Assembly (NCBI GenBank): GCA_003450735.1 | Contig: DMEZ01000071.1 | Span: forward strand, 1-64,000 | Source: Elusimicrobiota bacterium | GTDB taxonomy: Bacteria; Elusimicrobiota; Elusimicrobia; UBA1565 | Reading direction: 5' to 3' | DNA: 64,000 bases | Shown: positions 55,276-63,146 of the stretch, in pieces | How the letters are laid out: each line of letters starts with the position of its first letter | How positions within the stretch are numbered: position 1 is the stretch's first letter | The notes under the pieces: model-generated | Database searches by the model: none | The model's input: the letters and a program-made list of their open reading frames with translations, nothing else | Told to the model about the DNA's origin: nothing | Position numbers and translations under genes: made by a program

Positions 55276-58200
55276 CTAGGGCTGAGGGGGAGTGTCGGCG
55301 AGCCGCGTGCGCAGCCAGACCCGGCCCGCGCGGGCCCCGAGCAGTTCGGGCGAAGGCTGGATGGTCGGGGTCTGCTCCACGTTCTGCCTGCGCGCCTCGC
55401 GCTCCACGGGGTCCCGGATGAACTCGAAGAGCTCGGCGGTGGTGATGGCTCCGTCGGAGTCCGAATCGGCGGCGCCGCGCAGCCCCTTGAGCAGGTAGTA
55501 GGTCATGAGGCCGTGCTGGGCCTCGGGATAGTAGGTGCTGATCTGCTCGCCGCCCGTGGCCGTGATGACGACGGTGTTCGGGGAGACGGGAGGCGCTTCC
55601 TGCTTGATGACGAGCGGCCGGGCCCCCTTCGCCATCACCGAGCGGCCGCCGGCGCCCGAGAAGCAGGCGTCGAGCGTCACGACCACGTCCTGCGTCGGCA
55701 TCTGGGCGAGGCTGGCGTAGAGCCTCTTGACGGGGAAGGCCGTGTCCTCGGCGTAGCTGGGGTCGCCGTCGTAGGGGATCAGGTAGCTGTCGCCGGATCT
55801 CGGGTCCGGCGAGCCGTGGCCGGCGTAGAAGACGAAGACCTTGCTCTTCTCGGTGACCCGGTTCCTGAGCCAGGAGCCCAGGTACTTGACCAGGTCGCTC
55901 TTGGAGGCGTGCTCGTTCTGGAGCAGCACCACGTTCTTGGCGTCGAAGCCCATCGAGCGCGTCAGGTAGTCGTAGACGGCCTGGGAGTCCCGCGAAGCGT
56001 AGTCCACGGGAGGGATGCCCTCCTGCCGGTACTTCTCGATGCCGATGACGACCCCGTACGCATCGGGGTCCAGCGGCACGAAGAGATCCGGAGGGGAGTC
56101 CACGTCCTCGGGAGGAGGCTCCGTCTCGACGACGGGGGCCTCCTTGCCCTTGAAGGCGTAGCGCTTCGCGGACACCCGCTCTCCCATGACCAGGTTGAGG
56201 GACTGGGCCTTGGCGCCGTGGCGCCCGCTCGAGTCGGCGATGTCCACGCTCACCGGCAAAGCCTTGCCGCCCTTGTAGCGCTTCTTGATGAAGAGCTCGA
56301 AGACGGCCGTCTTGGTCTCGCGCGGGGCGATGGCGCCGAACTCCGCGGTGGTCTCGCCGGAGGCGACGATGTCGGGATGGCCGGTGGACAGGAGGGCTTT
56401 CACGCCCTCCGCCGGCGCCTCGCCGGCGTTGCGCACCAGGACGGTGATGGGCATCACCGCGCCGGCCTTCAAGGCTGCGTTCCCCTCGATCTGCACGCCG
56501 GCCAGCTCGAGGAGCGGCAGGCGGGAGCGGCGCACCTCGAGCTCGACGATGACCGGTTCGGGCTCGAAACCGTTGAGCTCGGCGGCCGCGATCTCGATGC
56601 GCAGGGGGCCGGTGGAGGCCGTCTCGTCGGCCGAGATGGACAGCTCCCGGGTCGAGCCGAAGCCCGCGCCGATGTCGCCCAGCTCGGCCGCGGGGGTGAG
56701 CTTGATGCCCGACGTCTCGGGCGAGGAGGCGGAGAGCCTCAAAGCGAAGGCGGGGCCCGGGCCCGCGTTGTTGACGCTGACCCGGAGCAGGGCCTTCTCC
56801 CCGATGTTCAAGGCCTCATCCCCCGAGGGTTCGACGAAGGCGACCTCCATGCTCAGGCTGGCCGGGGCGCCGGCGCGGCCGGCCGGCGCATGGGTCGAGA
56901 AGGCGACGGCCGGCTCCGGAGCGGGCTCCTTCGCCGGCGGCTCGGGCTCCACCTGCGCCGGTCCGGGCAGGGGCTTCGCGGCCGTCGGCGGGAAGGGCTC
57001 GGCCTCGTCGTCCGGCGGCTCCTCCGGCAGAGGCTCGTCTTCTTCCGCCGGGGCGGAGAGGAGCTCTCCCGGCTTCGGCGCCGCCGGCAGCGGGGCCGGT
57101 TTCGGGGCGGGCGTCTTGGGCGGCGGCGCGGCTTTGGGCGGTTCGGGTTTCGCCGGCGGCGGCTGGATCGGGGCGGGCGGCGGCTCGGACTTCGGCTTGG
57201 GGAGCGCGCTGACCCAGGTCTTCGAGGCGGCCTTTTCCTCCGGCTTGCCCAGGACCACGCCGACGTCCCAGCTCTTGAGGCTCCCGTCGATGGCGCCCGA
57301 GAGGGCCTTGCGTCCGTCCGGGGAAAAGGCGACGGCGCTCACCGGGCTGGGGTGGCCCGTGAGGGTGGCGAGGTTGCGGCCGGAGTTCACGTCCCAGAAG
57401 CGCACCGTGCGGTCGGAGGAGCCCGAAAGGACGGTCTTTCCGTCCGGCGAGAAGGCGACCGCCGTGGCGTGGCCGGCATGCCCGACCCAGGTGGCGAGGA
57501 TCTCGCCGGTCGAGACCTTCCAGAGCCGAACGACCCCGAAGGCATGGGCGGAGACCGCCTTGCTCCCGTCCGGGGAGAGGGCCATGGCCAGGACCGGCTC
57601 GTCGGCCTTGGGCAAAGCCAGCAAAAGTCCGCCGGAGCGGACGTCCCAGAGCTTGAGGGAACCGTCCCCTCCGCCGGTGAGAGCCATCTCCCCGTCCGGG
57701 GTGAACGCCGCGCCCGTGACGCCGAGGAGGCACTCGGTGTGGGCCGGGGTGCACTGGCGGTACTTCCCGAACTCCCGGCAGGACTGCTGGATGTAGCGGC
57801 ACTCGGTGCCGGGGAGGCTGTCGTCGCCCAGGAAGGCCTCGTGCGCCGTCAGGGTCATGAGCACCTTGCCGCTCTGGAGGTCCCAGACCTTGGCCAGGCC
57901 GTCGGCGCCGCCGGTGAGCAGGCGGTTGCCGTCGGGCGACACCGCGGCGCGCAGGACGGGGCCGGCGTGGCCTTTCCAGAAGCTCTTGATGTCCCTGTCG
58001 GGCGAGGCGCTCTCGGCGTCCCAGACCTTGATGACCGGCCCCCAGGACGTCGAGATGAACCGCTTCCCATCCGGAGTGAAGACCGTGGAACGGATGGGCA
58101 GGTCGAGGCCGGTGATGACCGCTAGGTTGGCGCCGTTCTCCATCTTCCAGAGGGCCAGGGTCTTGTCCTGGCTCCCGGTGAGGGCGGTCTTGCCGTCCGG

Positions 58201-58320
58201 GGACACGGCGATGGAGTGGACAGCGTCGTTGTGGCCTTCCCAGGTCGTGAAGGCGGGAATCTCGGCGGCGGCGGAGGAAGCCAGGAGCAATAGGAGGGCG
58301 CTCAGCATCGTCAGGATCAT
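55276..58320 (-). CDS. Probably exported WD40-propeller/caspase-family (C14) protease fusion
   Basis: A 1014-residue protein. It has a signal peptide (MILTMLSALLLLLASSAAA), seven WD40 repeats (about 25-355, such as VAFSPDGKTVLSGSSDRTVRFWD), a Pro-rich linker (about 365-470), two CARDB/NEW3-like beta-sandwich repeats (about 475-730) and a caspase-like domain (about 745-1000). The catalytic dyad is H835 in FYAGHGSPD and C886 in LDACFSGAGG. The fourth WD40 repeat carries an insert with four cysteines (ECRYIQQSCREFGKYRQC and after). Most WD40-caspase fusions I know of are cytoplasmic, so the signal peptide is notable. GGAG lies four bases before the ATG. The 3' end meets the convergent Cys-rich gene with a four-base gap. 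Confidence 0.9.
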   Translation of the reverse strand: MILTMLSALLLLLASSAAAEIPAFTTWEGHNDAVHSIAVSPDGKTALTGSQDKTLALWKMENGANLAVITGLDLPIRSTVFTPDGKRFISTSWGPVIKVWDAESASPDRDIKSFWKGHAGPVLRAAVSPDGNRLLTGGADGLAKVWDLQSGKVLMTLTAHEAFLGDDSLPGTECRYIQQSCREFGKYRQCTPAHTECLLGVTGAAFTPDGEMALTGGGDGSLKLWDVRSGGLLLALPKADEPVLAMALSPDGSKAVSAHAFGVVRLWKVSTGEILATWVGHAGHATAVAFSPDGKTVLSGSSDRTVRFWDVNSGRNLATLTGHPSPVSAVAFSPDGRKALSGAIDGSLKSWDVGVVLGKPEEKAASKTWVSALPKPKSEPPPAPIQPPPAKPEPPKAAPPPKTPAPKPAPLPAAPKPGELLSAPAEEDEPLPEEPPDDEAEPFPPTAAKPLPGPAQVEPEPPAKEPAPEPAVAFSTHAPAGRAGAPASLSMEVAFVEPSGDEALNIGEKALLRVSVNNAGPGPAFALRLSASSPETSGIKLTPAAELGDIGAGFGSTRELSISADETASTGPLRIEIAAAELNGFEPEPVIVELEVRRSRLPLLELAGVQIEGNAALKAGAVMPITVLVRNAGEAPAEGVKALLSTGHPDIVASGETTAEFGAIAPRETKTAVFELFIKKRYKGGKALPVSVDIADSSGRHGAKAQSLNLVMGERVSAKRYAFKGKEAPVVETEPPPEDVDSPPDLFVPLDPDAYGVVIGIEKYRQEGIPPVDYASRDSQAVYDYLTRSMGFDAKNVVLLQNEHASKSDLVKYLGSWLRNRVTEKSKVFVFYAGHGSPDPRSGDSYLIPYDGDPSYAEDTAFPVKRLYASLAQMPTQDVVVTLDACFSGAGGRSVMAKGARPLVIKQEAPPVSPNTVVITATGGEQISTYYPEAQHGLMTYYLLKGLRGAADSDSDGAITTAELFEFIRDPVEREARRQNVEQTPTIQPSPELLGARAGRVWLRTRLADTPPQP

Positions 58321-58343
58321 TATACTCCAGAATCGCTCTGTGG

Positions 58344-58367
58344 AACCGGCTTGTCAGAAGACCGGTT
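58344..58367 (-). other. Inverted repeat directly after the DUF481 gene
   Basis: Minus-strand AACCGG-T-CTT, loop CTGAC, AAG-CCGGTT forms a nine-pair hairpin with one bulge, starting at the base after the stop codon. No T-run follows, so it is not a standard intrinsic terminator. It may stabilise the 3' end of the message. Confidence 0.35.
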
Positions 58368-59096
58368 TCAGAAGCTTGTGATGAGGGCGATGGCCGTGGT
58401 CGTGTCGTCCTTGAGCACGGCCCCGGGAGGATAGCTGTTGTGCTTCCAGAGGAAGGACGCCTTGATGGAGAACCGGTCCGACAAGGCCGCCGTCACGGCC
58501 GTCTCGGTCTTGAGGCGGTTGTCCTTGAGCAGGACGAGGCTCTGGACGTGCTCGACGTCCTGGGAGAAGGAGGCTGAAGGGTTGAGCTGCCGGGAGAACT
58601 TGGAGTACAGGCGCCCCGACGCGTAGTCGTTGCGGTCGGCTCCGATGCGCTCCTCGTAGACGTAGCCGGGGGCCGCTTCCGCGATGAGCAGGTCCTTCTC
58701 CGTCTTCCAGAGCTCGCGCCCGCAGCCCGCGTTGAGCGCGTGGCGGTGGGCCAGGCTGGCCAGGGGGTCCCGGTCCCAGCGGTACTCCTGGAACAGGTAG
58801 TTGCGCTCGCTGAGCTTGCGGGTGACCTTCTCCAGGGCGTAGAACTGCTCCGTGGTCACGGCCCCCTGGCTCTTCGAGTTGACCGCCCCGGCTTCGGAGT
58901 CGAGGCGGTAGCTCGGCCGGAAGTCCCAGGCGAAGACGTTCTTGGCCGACACGGTCGTGATCCTGCTGTTCCCGTTCGCCGTGACCAGGGAGAGCTCGGT
59001 CTGGTCCTTCCACTTCTTCTCCTTGGCGGGGGCGTCCGCGGCGAGGGCCGAGCCCGGCAGGAGGGCGGCGAGGAGGAGAGCGAGGAGGCGGTTCAT
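58368..59096 (-). CDS. DUF481 (YdiY-like) outer-membrane protein
   Basis: A 242-residue protein with signal peptide (MNRLLALLLAALLPGSALA). The DUF481 pattern follows: WKDQTELSLVTANGNSRITT, seen as TELSLVTANGNS, then AKNVFAWDF, and strand repeats ending KDDTTTAIALITSF with the terminal Phe of outer-membrane barrels. Members form small barrels of unknown cargo, sometimes salt-induced. The ATG is only eight bases after a perfect TATAAT on the minus strand, so the message may be leaderless. Confidence 0.85.
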   Translation of the reverse strand: MNRLLALLLAALLPGSALAADAPAKEKKWKDQTELSLVTANGNSRITTVSAKNVFAWDFRPSYRLDSEAGAVNSKSQGAVTTEQFYALEKVTRKLSERNYLFQEYRWDRDPLASLAHRHALNAGCGRELWKTEKDLLIAEAAPGYVYEERIGADRNDYASGRLYSKFSRQLNPSASFSQDVEHVQSLVLLKDNRLKTETAVTAALSDRFSIKASFLWKHNSYPPGAVLKDDTTTAIALITSF

Positions 59097-59103
59097 GATA
59101 CGG

Positions 59104-59109
59104 ATTATA
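59104..59109 (-). promoter_or_regulatory. Perfect -10 hexamer close to the DUF481 start codon
   Basis: The minus strand reads TATAAT, ending eight bases before the ATG at 59096. Transcription would start at or within a base or two of the start codon. A partial -35 (GAGACA) lies 19 bases upstream, which is longer than ideal. Confidence 0.45.
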
Positions 59110-59123
59110 ATACATCGGGCGGA

Positions 59124-59152
59124 TTGACTGTCTCGACGGGATTAGCTACCAT
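59124..59152 (+). promoter_or_regulatory. Candidate promoter of the DUF3015 gene
   Basis: TTGACT (59124-59129), a 17-base spacer and TACCAT (59147-59152) fit a sigma70-type promoter with nine of twelve matches. It predicts a leader of about 35 bases with AGGAG (59181-59185) ahead of the ATG at 59194. Confidence 0.5.
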
Positions 59153-59193
59153 CCACACTAGCCGCTGAAACCAACTGATCAGGAGATAGAACC

Positions 59194-59685
59194 ATGAAGA
59201 AGACCCTCGTCGCCGGCCTCGTGATGCTGTCCTTCGCCGCCATCCCTGTCCAAGCCGGCAACTACAGCTACGCGGGCTGCGGCCTCGGCGCCGTCATCTG
59301 GGGCAAGAACAACAACCGCGCCGTGCAGACGCTCGCCACGACCACGAACAGCACGTTCTACTCCCAGAGCCTCGGCATCACCTCCGGCACCTCCGAGTGC
59401 ACGGACGGCGGCGTGGCCAAGAAGGAGATGGCGCGCGAGATCTTCGTCGCGGCCAACCTGAAGGACGTCACCCGCGAGATGGCCGCCGGCCAGGGCGAGT
59501 TCGTCACCGCGCTGGGCACCCTCTCGGGCTGCACCCAGAATGTCCTGCCGGACTTCCTGCGCGCCGTGCAGAACCACTACCAGACGATCGTCCCGACCGC
59601 GACGACCGAAGCCCGCCAGATCGTCCACGGGCTCGACAACGTCATCGCGCACAACGCGATCCTCTCCGAGTCCTGCAAGGGCTGA
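59194..59685 (+). CDS. DUF3015-family exported protein
   Basis: A 163-residue protein with signal peptide (MKKTLVAGLVMLSFAAIPVQA). The family pattern GCGLGAVIWGKNN, ATTTNSTF, GITSGTSEC and a helical C-terminal half with GEFVTALGTLSGC is clear. Five cysteines (32, 69, 112 and nearby, plus one before the end) could form disulfides. Function unknown, probably periplasmic. Strong AGGAG ribosome-binding site. A strong intrinsic terminator follows, separating it from the downstream genes, though some readthrough is possible. Confidence 0.85.
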   Translation: MKKTLVAGLVMLSFAAIPVQAGNYSYAGCGLGAVIWGKNNNRAVQTLATTTNSTFYSQSLGITSGTSECTDGGVAKKEMAREIFVAANLKDVTREMAAGQGEFVTALGTLSGCTQNVLPDFLRAVQNHYQTIVPTATTEARQIVHGLDNVIAHNAILSESCKG

Positions 59686-59710
59686 GCTTCAGCGGCTCAA
59701 GACGCCAGGG

Positions 59711-59745
59711 AGCGGGTAGGGACCGAGAGGTCCCTACCCGCTTTT
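59711..59745 (+). terminator. Rho-independent terminator after the DUF3015 gene
   Basis: AGCGGGTAGGGACC (59711-59724) pairs perfectly over 14 bases with GGTCCCTACCCGCT (59729-59742) around the tetraloop GAGA and is followed by TTTT. This is the clearest intrinsic terminator in the window. Confidence 0.93.
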
Positions 59746-59753
59746 CCCTGAGA

Positions 59754-60347
59754 ATGATGATCCAAGCCCTGCTGACGGTTTTTTTCCTGTTCCCCGGAGC
59801 CTACGCGCAGGCGCCCCAGGGGCAGGACGCCGAGGCCGCGGCGTTCGTCCAGCAGATCCTGCGCACCCCGCCCCAGAAGCTGAGCCAGGCCCAGGTCAGC
59901 CGCTTCCTCTACCGGGTCCAGCCGGCCGCCCTGCCCCCCGAGCTCCAGCAGGCCTACTTCCAGCGGCGGGACGTCATCATGGGCGCGGGACTCCACCGCA
60001 AGTTCCAGGCGGAGGAGGAGCCCCAGGCCAAGAAGAAGCCCAAGCCTCAGCCTCCCGCCAACACCGCCAAGGCCCTCCTGGCCGCGGGCTACGAGGAGAT
60101 CGACAGCGCGGAGTTCGGCTGGCTGAGCCGCGAGACGAAGTGCACCCAGGCCCAGCTCGAGGAACACACCACCCTCAAGGTCGTCGTCGAGCTCGGAAAG
60201 GACAAGAAGAAGACCCTGCGCTACTTCCTCCAGCCCAAGGACCCCCTCTTCGCCGCGGTCGCGAACTACCGGAAGGGGCACAAGGACCTTCGGGGCACCC
60301 GCCTGTTCGGAACGAAGTCCTCCAGCCTCTGTACCGGCAAGCCGTAA
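59754..60347 (+). CDS. Small secreted protein of unknown family
   Basis: A 197-residue protein with signal peptide (MIQALLTVFFLFPGAYAQ). A helical N-terminal part (AAFVQQILRTPPQKLSQAQV), a Lys/Pro linker (QAKKKPKPQPPAN, about 87-99) and a compact C-terminal domain with two cysteines (KCTQAQLEEHTTLKVVVEL, then SSSLCTGKP) follow. I recognise no family. The start is ATG at 59754 or the next codon at 59757; the frame further upstream is a shadow of the DUF3015 gene and terminator. It is three bases before the DUF4105 gene, so the two probably work together. Confidence 0.72.
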   Translation: MMIQALLTVFFLFPGAYAQAPQGQDAEAAAFVQQILRTPPQKLSQAQVSRFLYRVQPAALPPELQQAYFQRRDVIMGAGLHRKFQAEEEPQAKKKPKPQPPANTAKALLAAGYEEIDSAEFGWLSRETKCTQAQLEEHTTLKVVVELGKDKKKTLRYFLQPKDPLFAAVANYRKGHKDLRGTRLFGTKSSSLCTGKP

Positions 60348-60350
60348 GAC

Positions 60351-62252
60351 ATGCGCTCCGCCCTCCTGGCCGGGCTCGTCCTCTGGGCCTGCGCCGCCCC
60401 CGCCGTCTGCGAGTATCGCGACGACCTCCTGGAGCGGGCCCGGGGACTGCGCCTCTGGGAGGACCCGTACTGGACGAGGCTGCTCCACTACGAGCTCTCC
60501 TTCACCGGGCCGCGCGGCGGCTCGACCAGCCCGGACTTCTTCCTGTCCCCGAAGGGACGCCGCGACCCCCGAGCTGAGCTCGAGGCGGACCTCGCCGCCT
60601 TCTTCGCGCCCGACACGGGCGACCCCGAGGTCCAGCACGCGCAGTGCATCTTCCCCGAGCGCTACGCCTGGCTCAAGGAGCGGCTGGCTTTCGACCCGCA
60701 GCTCCTGCCGGAGCGCGCGTGCCCCCGCTTCGAGCACTGGCGCTCGGCCATCGGCGCGCGAGGGGTCAGCATCGTCTTCGCCTCGGGCTACCTCAACAAC
60801 CCCTCGACGCTGTTCGGCCACACCCTGCTCAAGCTGCGCCGGAGCACGGGCACGCAGACCCCGGACGTCCTGGACTACGTCCTCAACTTCGCCGCCTACA
60901 CCGACGAGACCAACGGCGCCGTCTTCGCCTTCAAGGGCCTCGTGGGGCTCTACCCCGGCCGCTTCTCGAGCATCCCGTACTACCTCAAGATCCAGGAGTA
61001 CAACAACATCGAGAGCCGCGACCTCTGGGAGTATCCCCTGCCCTTCTCCCAGGAGCAGACCGACCGCATCCTGCGCCACGCCTGGGAGCTGGGCAGCGCC
61101 GAGTTCCCCTACTACTTCTTCACGGAGAACTGCTCCTACCAGCTTCTGCCCCTGCTCGACGTCGGGGACACCCGGCTGGGCCTGAGGGACGCCCTGCGCT
61201 CCTGGGTCATGCCCGGGGACACCCTGCGCGCGGCCGTGCGGTTGACGGGCGCGCAAGAGCCCGCCCGGTTCCGGCCCTCCCTATGGTCGCAGGTCGCCTG
61301 GCGGCGCGCGCAGCTCGCGCCGGAGGAGGCTGCGCTGGCCGAGCGCTGCGCCCGGCAGGACCTTCCGGCGGCGCTCGAGTCCGTCGGGAGCCTGCCCAAG
61401 GACCGGCAGGCCGCGGTGCTCGAGACGGCCGACCTCTACCTCCAGTACCTGTCCCGCTCCAGGAAGAAGTCCGAGAAGTACGGCGTGGAGGCGCGCTCGC
61501 GCGAGCTCCAGCTCGCCCGCTCCCGGCTTTCCATCCAGGGGGCCGCCGAGCCGGTGCCGCGCCCCGTCCCGCTTCTAGAGGCCCACGAGACCGTCCGGGC
61601 CGGCGGCGGCTTCGGCCTCACCCGGGACTCTTCCTTCGAGGAGGTCTCTTTGCGCCCGGCCCTGCAGGACCTCCTCGACGACCCCGCGGGCTACCTGCCC
61701 GACTCGCGCCTGGAGGCCTTCCACCTCCGCTGGCGCATCGACAACCGCACGGGCAAGGGCTATTTCCGGCAGGCCGACTTCTTCCACGTGATGGCGCTCA
61801 ACCCCTATGATGACTGGCTGCTGCGTCCTTCCTGGGAGGTCGGCACGGGTCTCGACCAGGCCGAGGAGCTCGTCGAGTTCCCGCAGGACGCGCTCTACTA
61901 CGGGCTCCTGGGCTCCGGCGGGCTCTCCCTCTCCAGTTCCCTGCTGGGGCGCGAGGTGTTCTACGCCCTTCTCACGGCGGACACGGGCTTCGGGAGCGCC
62001 TTCGAGAGCGGCTACCGCCTCGGAGGCGGGGTGCGGGGCGGGGCGACCTTCGCGCTGGGCGGCCGCTGGCGAGCCCAGTTCGAGGCGAAATTCCTGGACT
62101 ACGGACTGGGAGACGACCGCTCGAACTGGGCCTATTCCCTGGGGCAGTCCTTCCAGCTCTCCCGGAACGCGGCCCTGCGGCTGAGCCTCGGCCGGCACGG
62201 GATCCACAAGGAGGTTATGCTATCCTTCCACGGCTACTTCTTCCCATGGTGA
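60351..62252 (+). CDS. DUF4105/Lnb-like exported protein with C-terminal barrel-like region
   Basis: A 633-residue protein with signal peptide (cleavage near VCE, residue 20). The Lnb N-terminal periplasmic domain (about 120-300) shows FASGYLNNPSTLFGHTLLKL with its His, LNFAAYTDETNG, and YYFFTENCSYQLLPLLDV with a conserved Cys; the arrangement suggests an NlpC/P60-type Cys-His site. The second half (about 420-633) is strand-rich and ends SFHGYFFPW with a terminal aromatic, suggesting a membrane barrel or barrel-like domain. The 3' end overlaps the lipoprotein hydrolase by seven bases. Confidence 0.87.
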   Translation: MRSALLAGLVLWACAAPAVCEYRDDLLERARGLRLWEDPYWTRLLHYELSFTGPRGGSTSPDFFLSPKGRRDPRAELEADLAAFFAPDTGDPEVQHAQCIFPERYAWLKERLAFDPQLLPERACPRFEHWRSAIGARGVSIVFASGYLNNPSTLFGHTLLKLRRSTGTQTPDVLDYVLNFAAYTDETNGAVFAFKGLVGLYPGRFSSIPYYLKIQEYNNIESRDLWEYPLPFSQEQTDRILRHAWELGSAEFPYYFFTENCSYQLLPLLDVGDTRLGLRDALRSWVMPGDTLRAAVRLTGAQEPARFRPSLWSQVAWRRAQLAPEEAALAERCARQDLPAALESVGSLPKDRQAAVLETADLYLQYLSRSRKKSEKYGVEARSRELQLARSRLSIQGAAEPVPRPVPLLEAHETVRAGGGFGLTRDSSFEEVSLRPALQDLLDDPAGYLPDSRLEAFHLRWRIDNRTGKGYFRQADFFHVMALNPYDDWLLRPSWEVGTGLDQAEELVEFPQDALYYGLLGSGGLSLSSSLLGREVFYALLTADTGFGSAFESGYRLGGGVRGGATFALGGRWRAQFEAKFLDYGLGDDRSNWAYSLGQSFQLSRNAALRLSLGRHGIHKEVMLSFHGYFFPW

Positions 62253-63070
62253 GGCTCCTGCCGCTCCTCCTGCTGGCGCCGCTCCTCGGCTGCACCCGGC
62301 TCTTCTTCCAGCCGGACCGCTGGCTGCACCACGCCCCGCAGGTCCTCAAGGTCCGTTTCGAGCCCGTCCGCTTCGCCTCGGCCGACGGAACGATGCTGAG
62401 CGGCTACTGGTTCCCTTCGACCGGGACGGCTCTCGGCACGGTCGTGCACTTCCACGGCAACGGGCAGAACGTGACTTCCCACTACACGCTCTCCTACTGG
62501 CTGGCCGCCGAGGGCTTCAACGTCTTCGCCTTCGATTACCGGGGCTACGGGGACTCCGAGGGCGTTCCCGGGATGAAAGGCGCGGTCCAGGACGGGGCGG
62601 CGGCCCTGCGCTGGGCTTCCGAGAAGCCGGGCGTGGACGCGGCGAAGCTGGCCGTGTTCGGGCAGAGCCTGGGAGCGGCGCTGGGTCTGGCCGCCATCCA
62701 GGAGAGCGGGCTGCCGGTCCGCGCCGTCGTGCTCGAGGGCTCCTTCCTCACCTACCGTTCCATCGGGCGCGCGGTTTTGCGCAAGAACGTCATCACCTGG
62801 CCCTTTCAGTGGCTGCCCTACCTGGTCGTGACCGGGCGGCGGACGCCCGCGGAAATGGTCCGCCGCCTGCCGCCCTGCCGCCTGCTCTTCGTCCACGGGG
62901 AGGACGACGAGATCGTGCCTCTTTCGGAAGGGCAGAGGCTTTTCGCGCTCGCCCCCGAGCCGAAGTCGTTCCTCCGCACGCCGGGAGGCCACCTGGACGC
63001 CTTCTCGACGTACCGGTCGATGTACGGGGCGAAGCTGACGGCATTCTTGAAGGAAGCGATGCTTCCCTGA
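62246..63070 (+). CDS. Alpha/beta-hydrolase lipoprotein
   Basis: A 274-residue protein with lipobox LLGC (C16). The hydrolase fold shows the oxyanion motif VVHFHGNGQNV, nucleophile S141 in FGQSLGAA, acid D220 or D221 in VHGEDDEIVP and H249 in PGGHLDAF. It resembles the BEM46/YfhR group of serine hydrolases. The substrate is unknown. The ATG overlaps the DUF4105 stop by seven bases, so it closes this operon. The lipid anchor would place it on the inner or outer membrane, facing the periplasm. Confidence 0.88.
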   Translation: MVRLLPLLLLAPLLGCTRLFFQPDRWLHHAPQVLKVRFEPVRFASADGTMLSGYWFPSTGTALGTVVHFHGNGQNVTSHYTLSYWLAAEGFNVFAFDYRGYGDSEGVPGMKGAVQDGAAALRWASEKPGVDAAKLAVFGQSLGAALGLAAIQESGLPVRAVVLEGSFLTYRSIGRAVLRKNVITWPFQWLPYLVVTGRRTPAEMVRRLPPCRLLFVHGEDDEIVPLSEGQRLFALAPEPKSFLRTPGGHLDAFSTYRSMYGAKLTAFLKEAMLP

Positions 63071-63077
63071 AGGACAC

Positions 63078-63106
63078 TTGACAGGAAAAAGGTTTTTCTC
63101 AACACT
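63078..63106 (+). promoter_or_regulatory. Tentative promoter before the terminal TPR-protein gene
   Basis: A perfect TTGACA (63078-63083) lies eight bases after the hydrolase gene. The hexamer at 17 bases distance (AACACT) matches only three of six, so the -10 is uncertain. The spacer contains the near-palindrome GAAAAAGGTTTTTC, which could be an operator or bent DNA. Confidence 0.35.
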
Positions 63107-63146
63107 GATAGTGCAAGGCGCTTCGCGCCATGCTCGGGAGGTCCCT

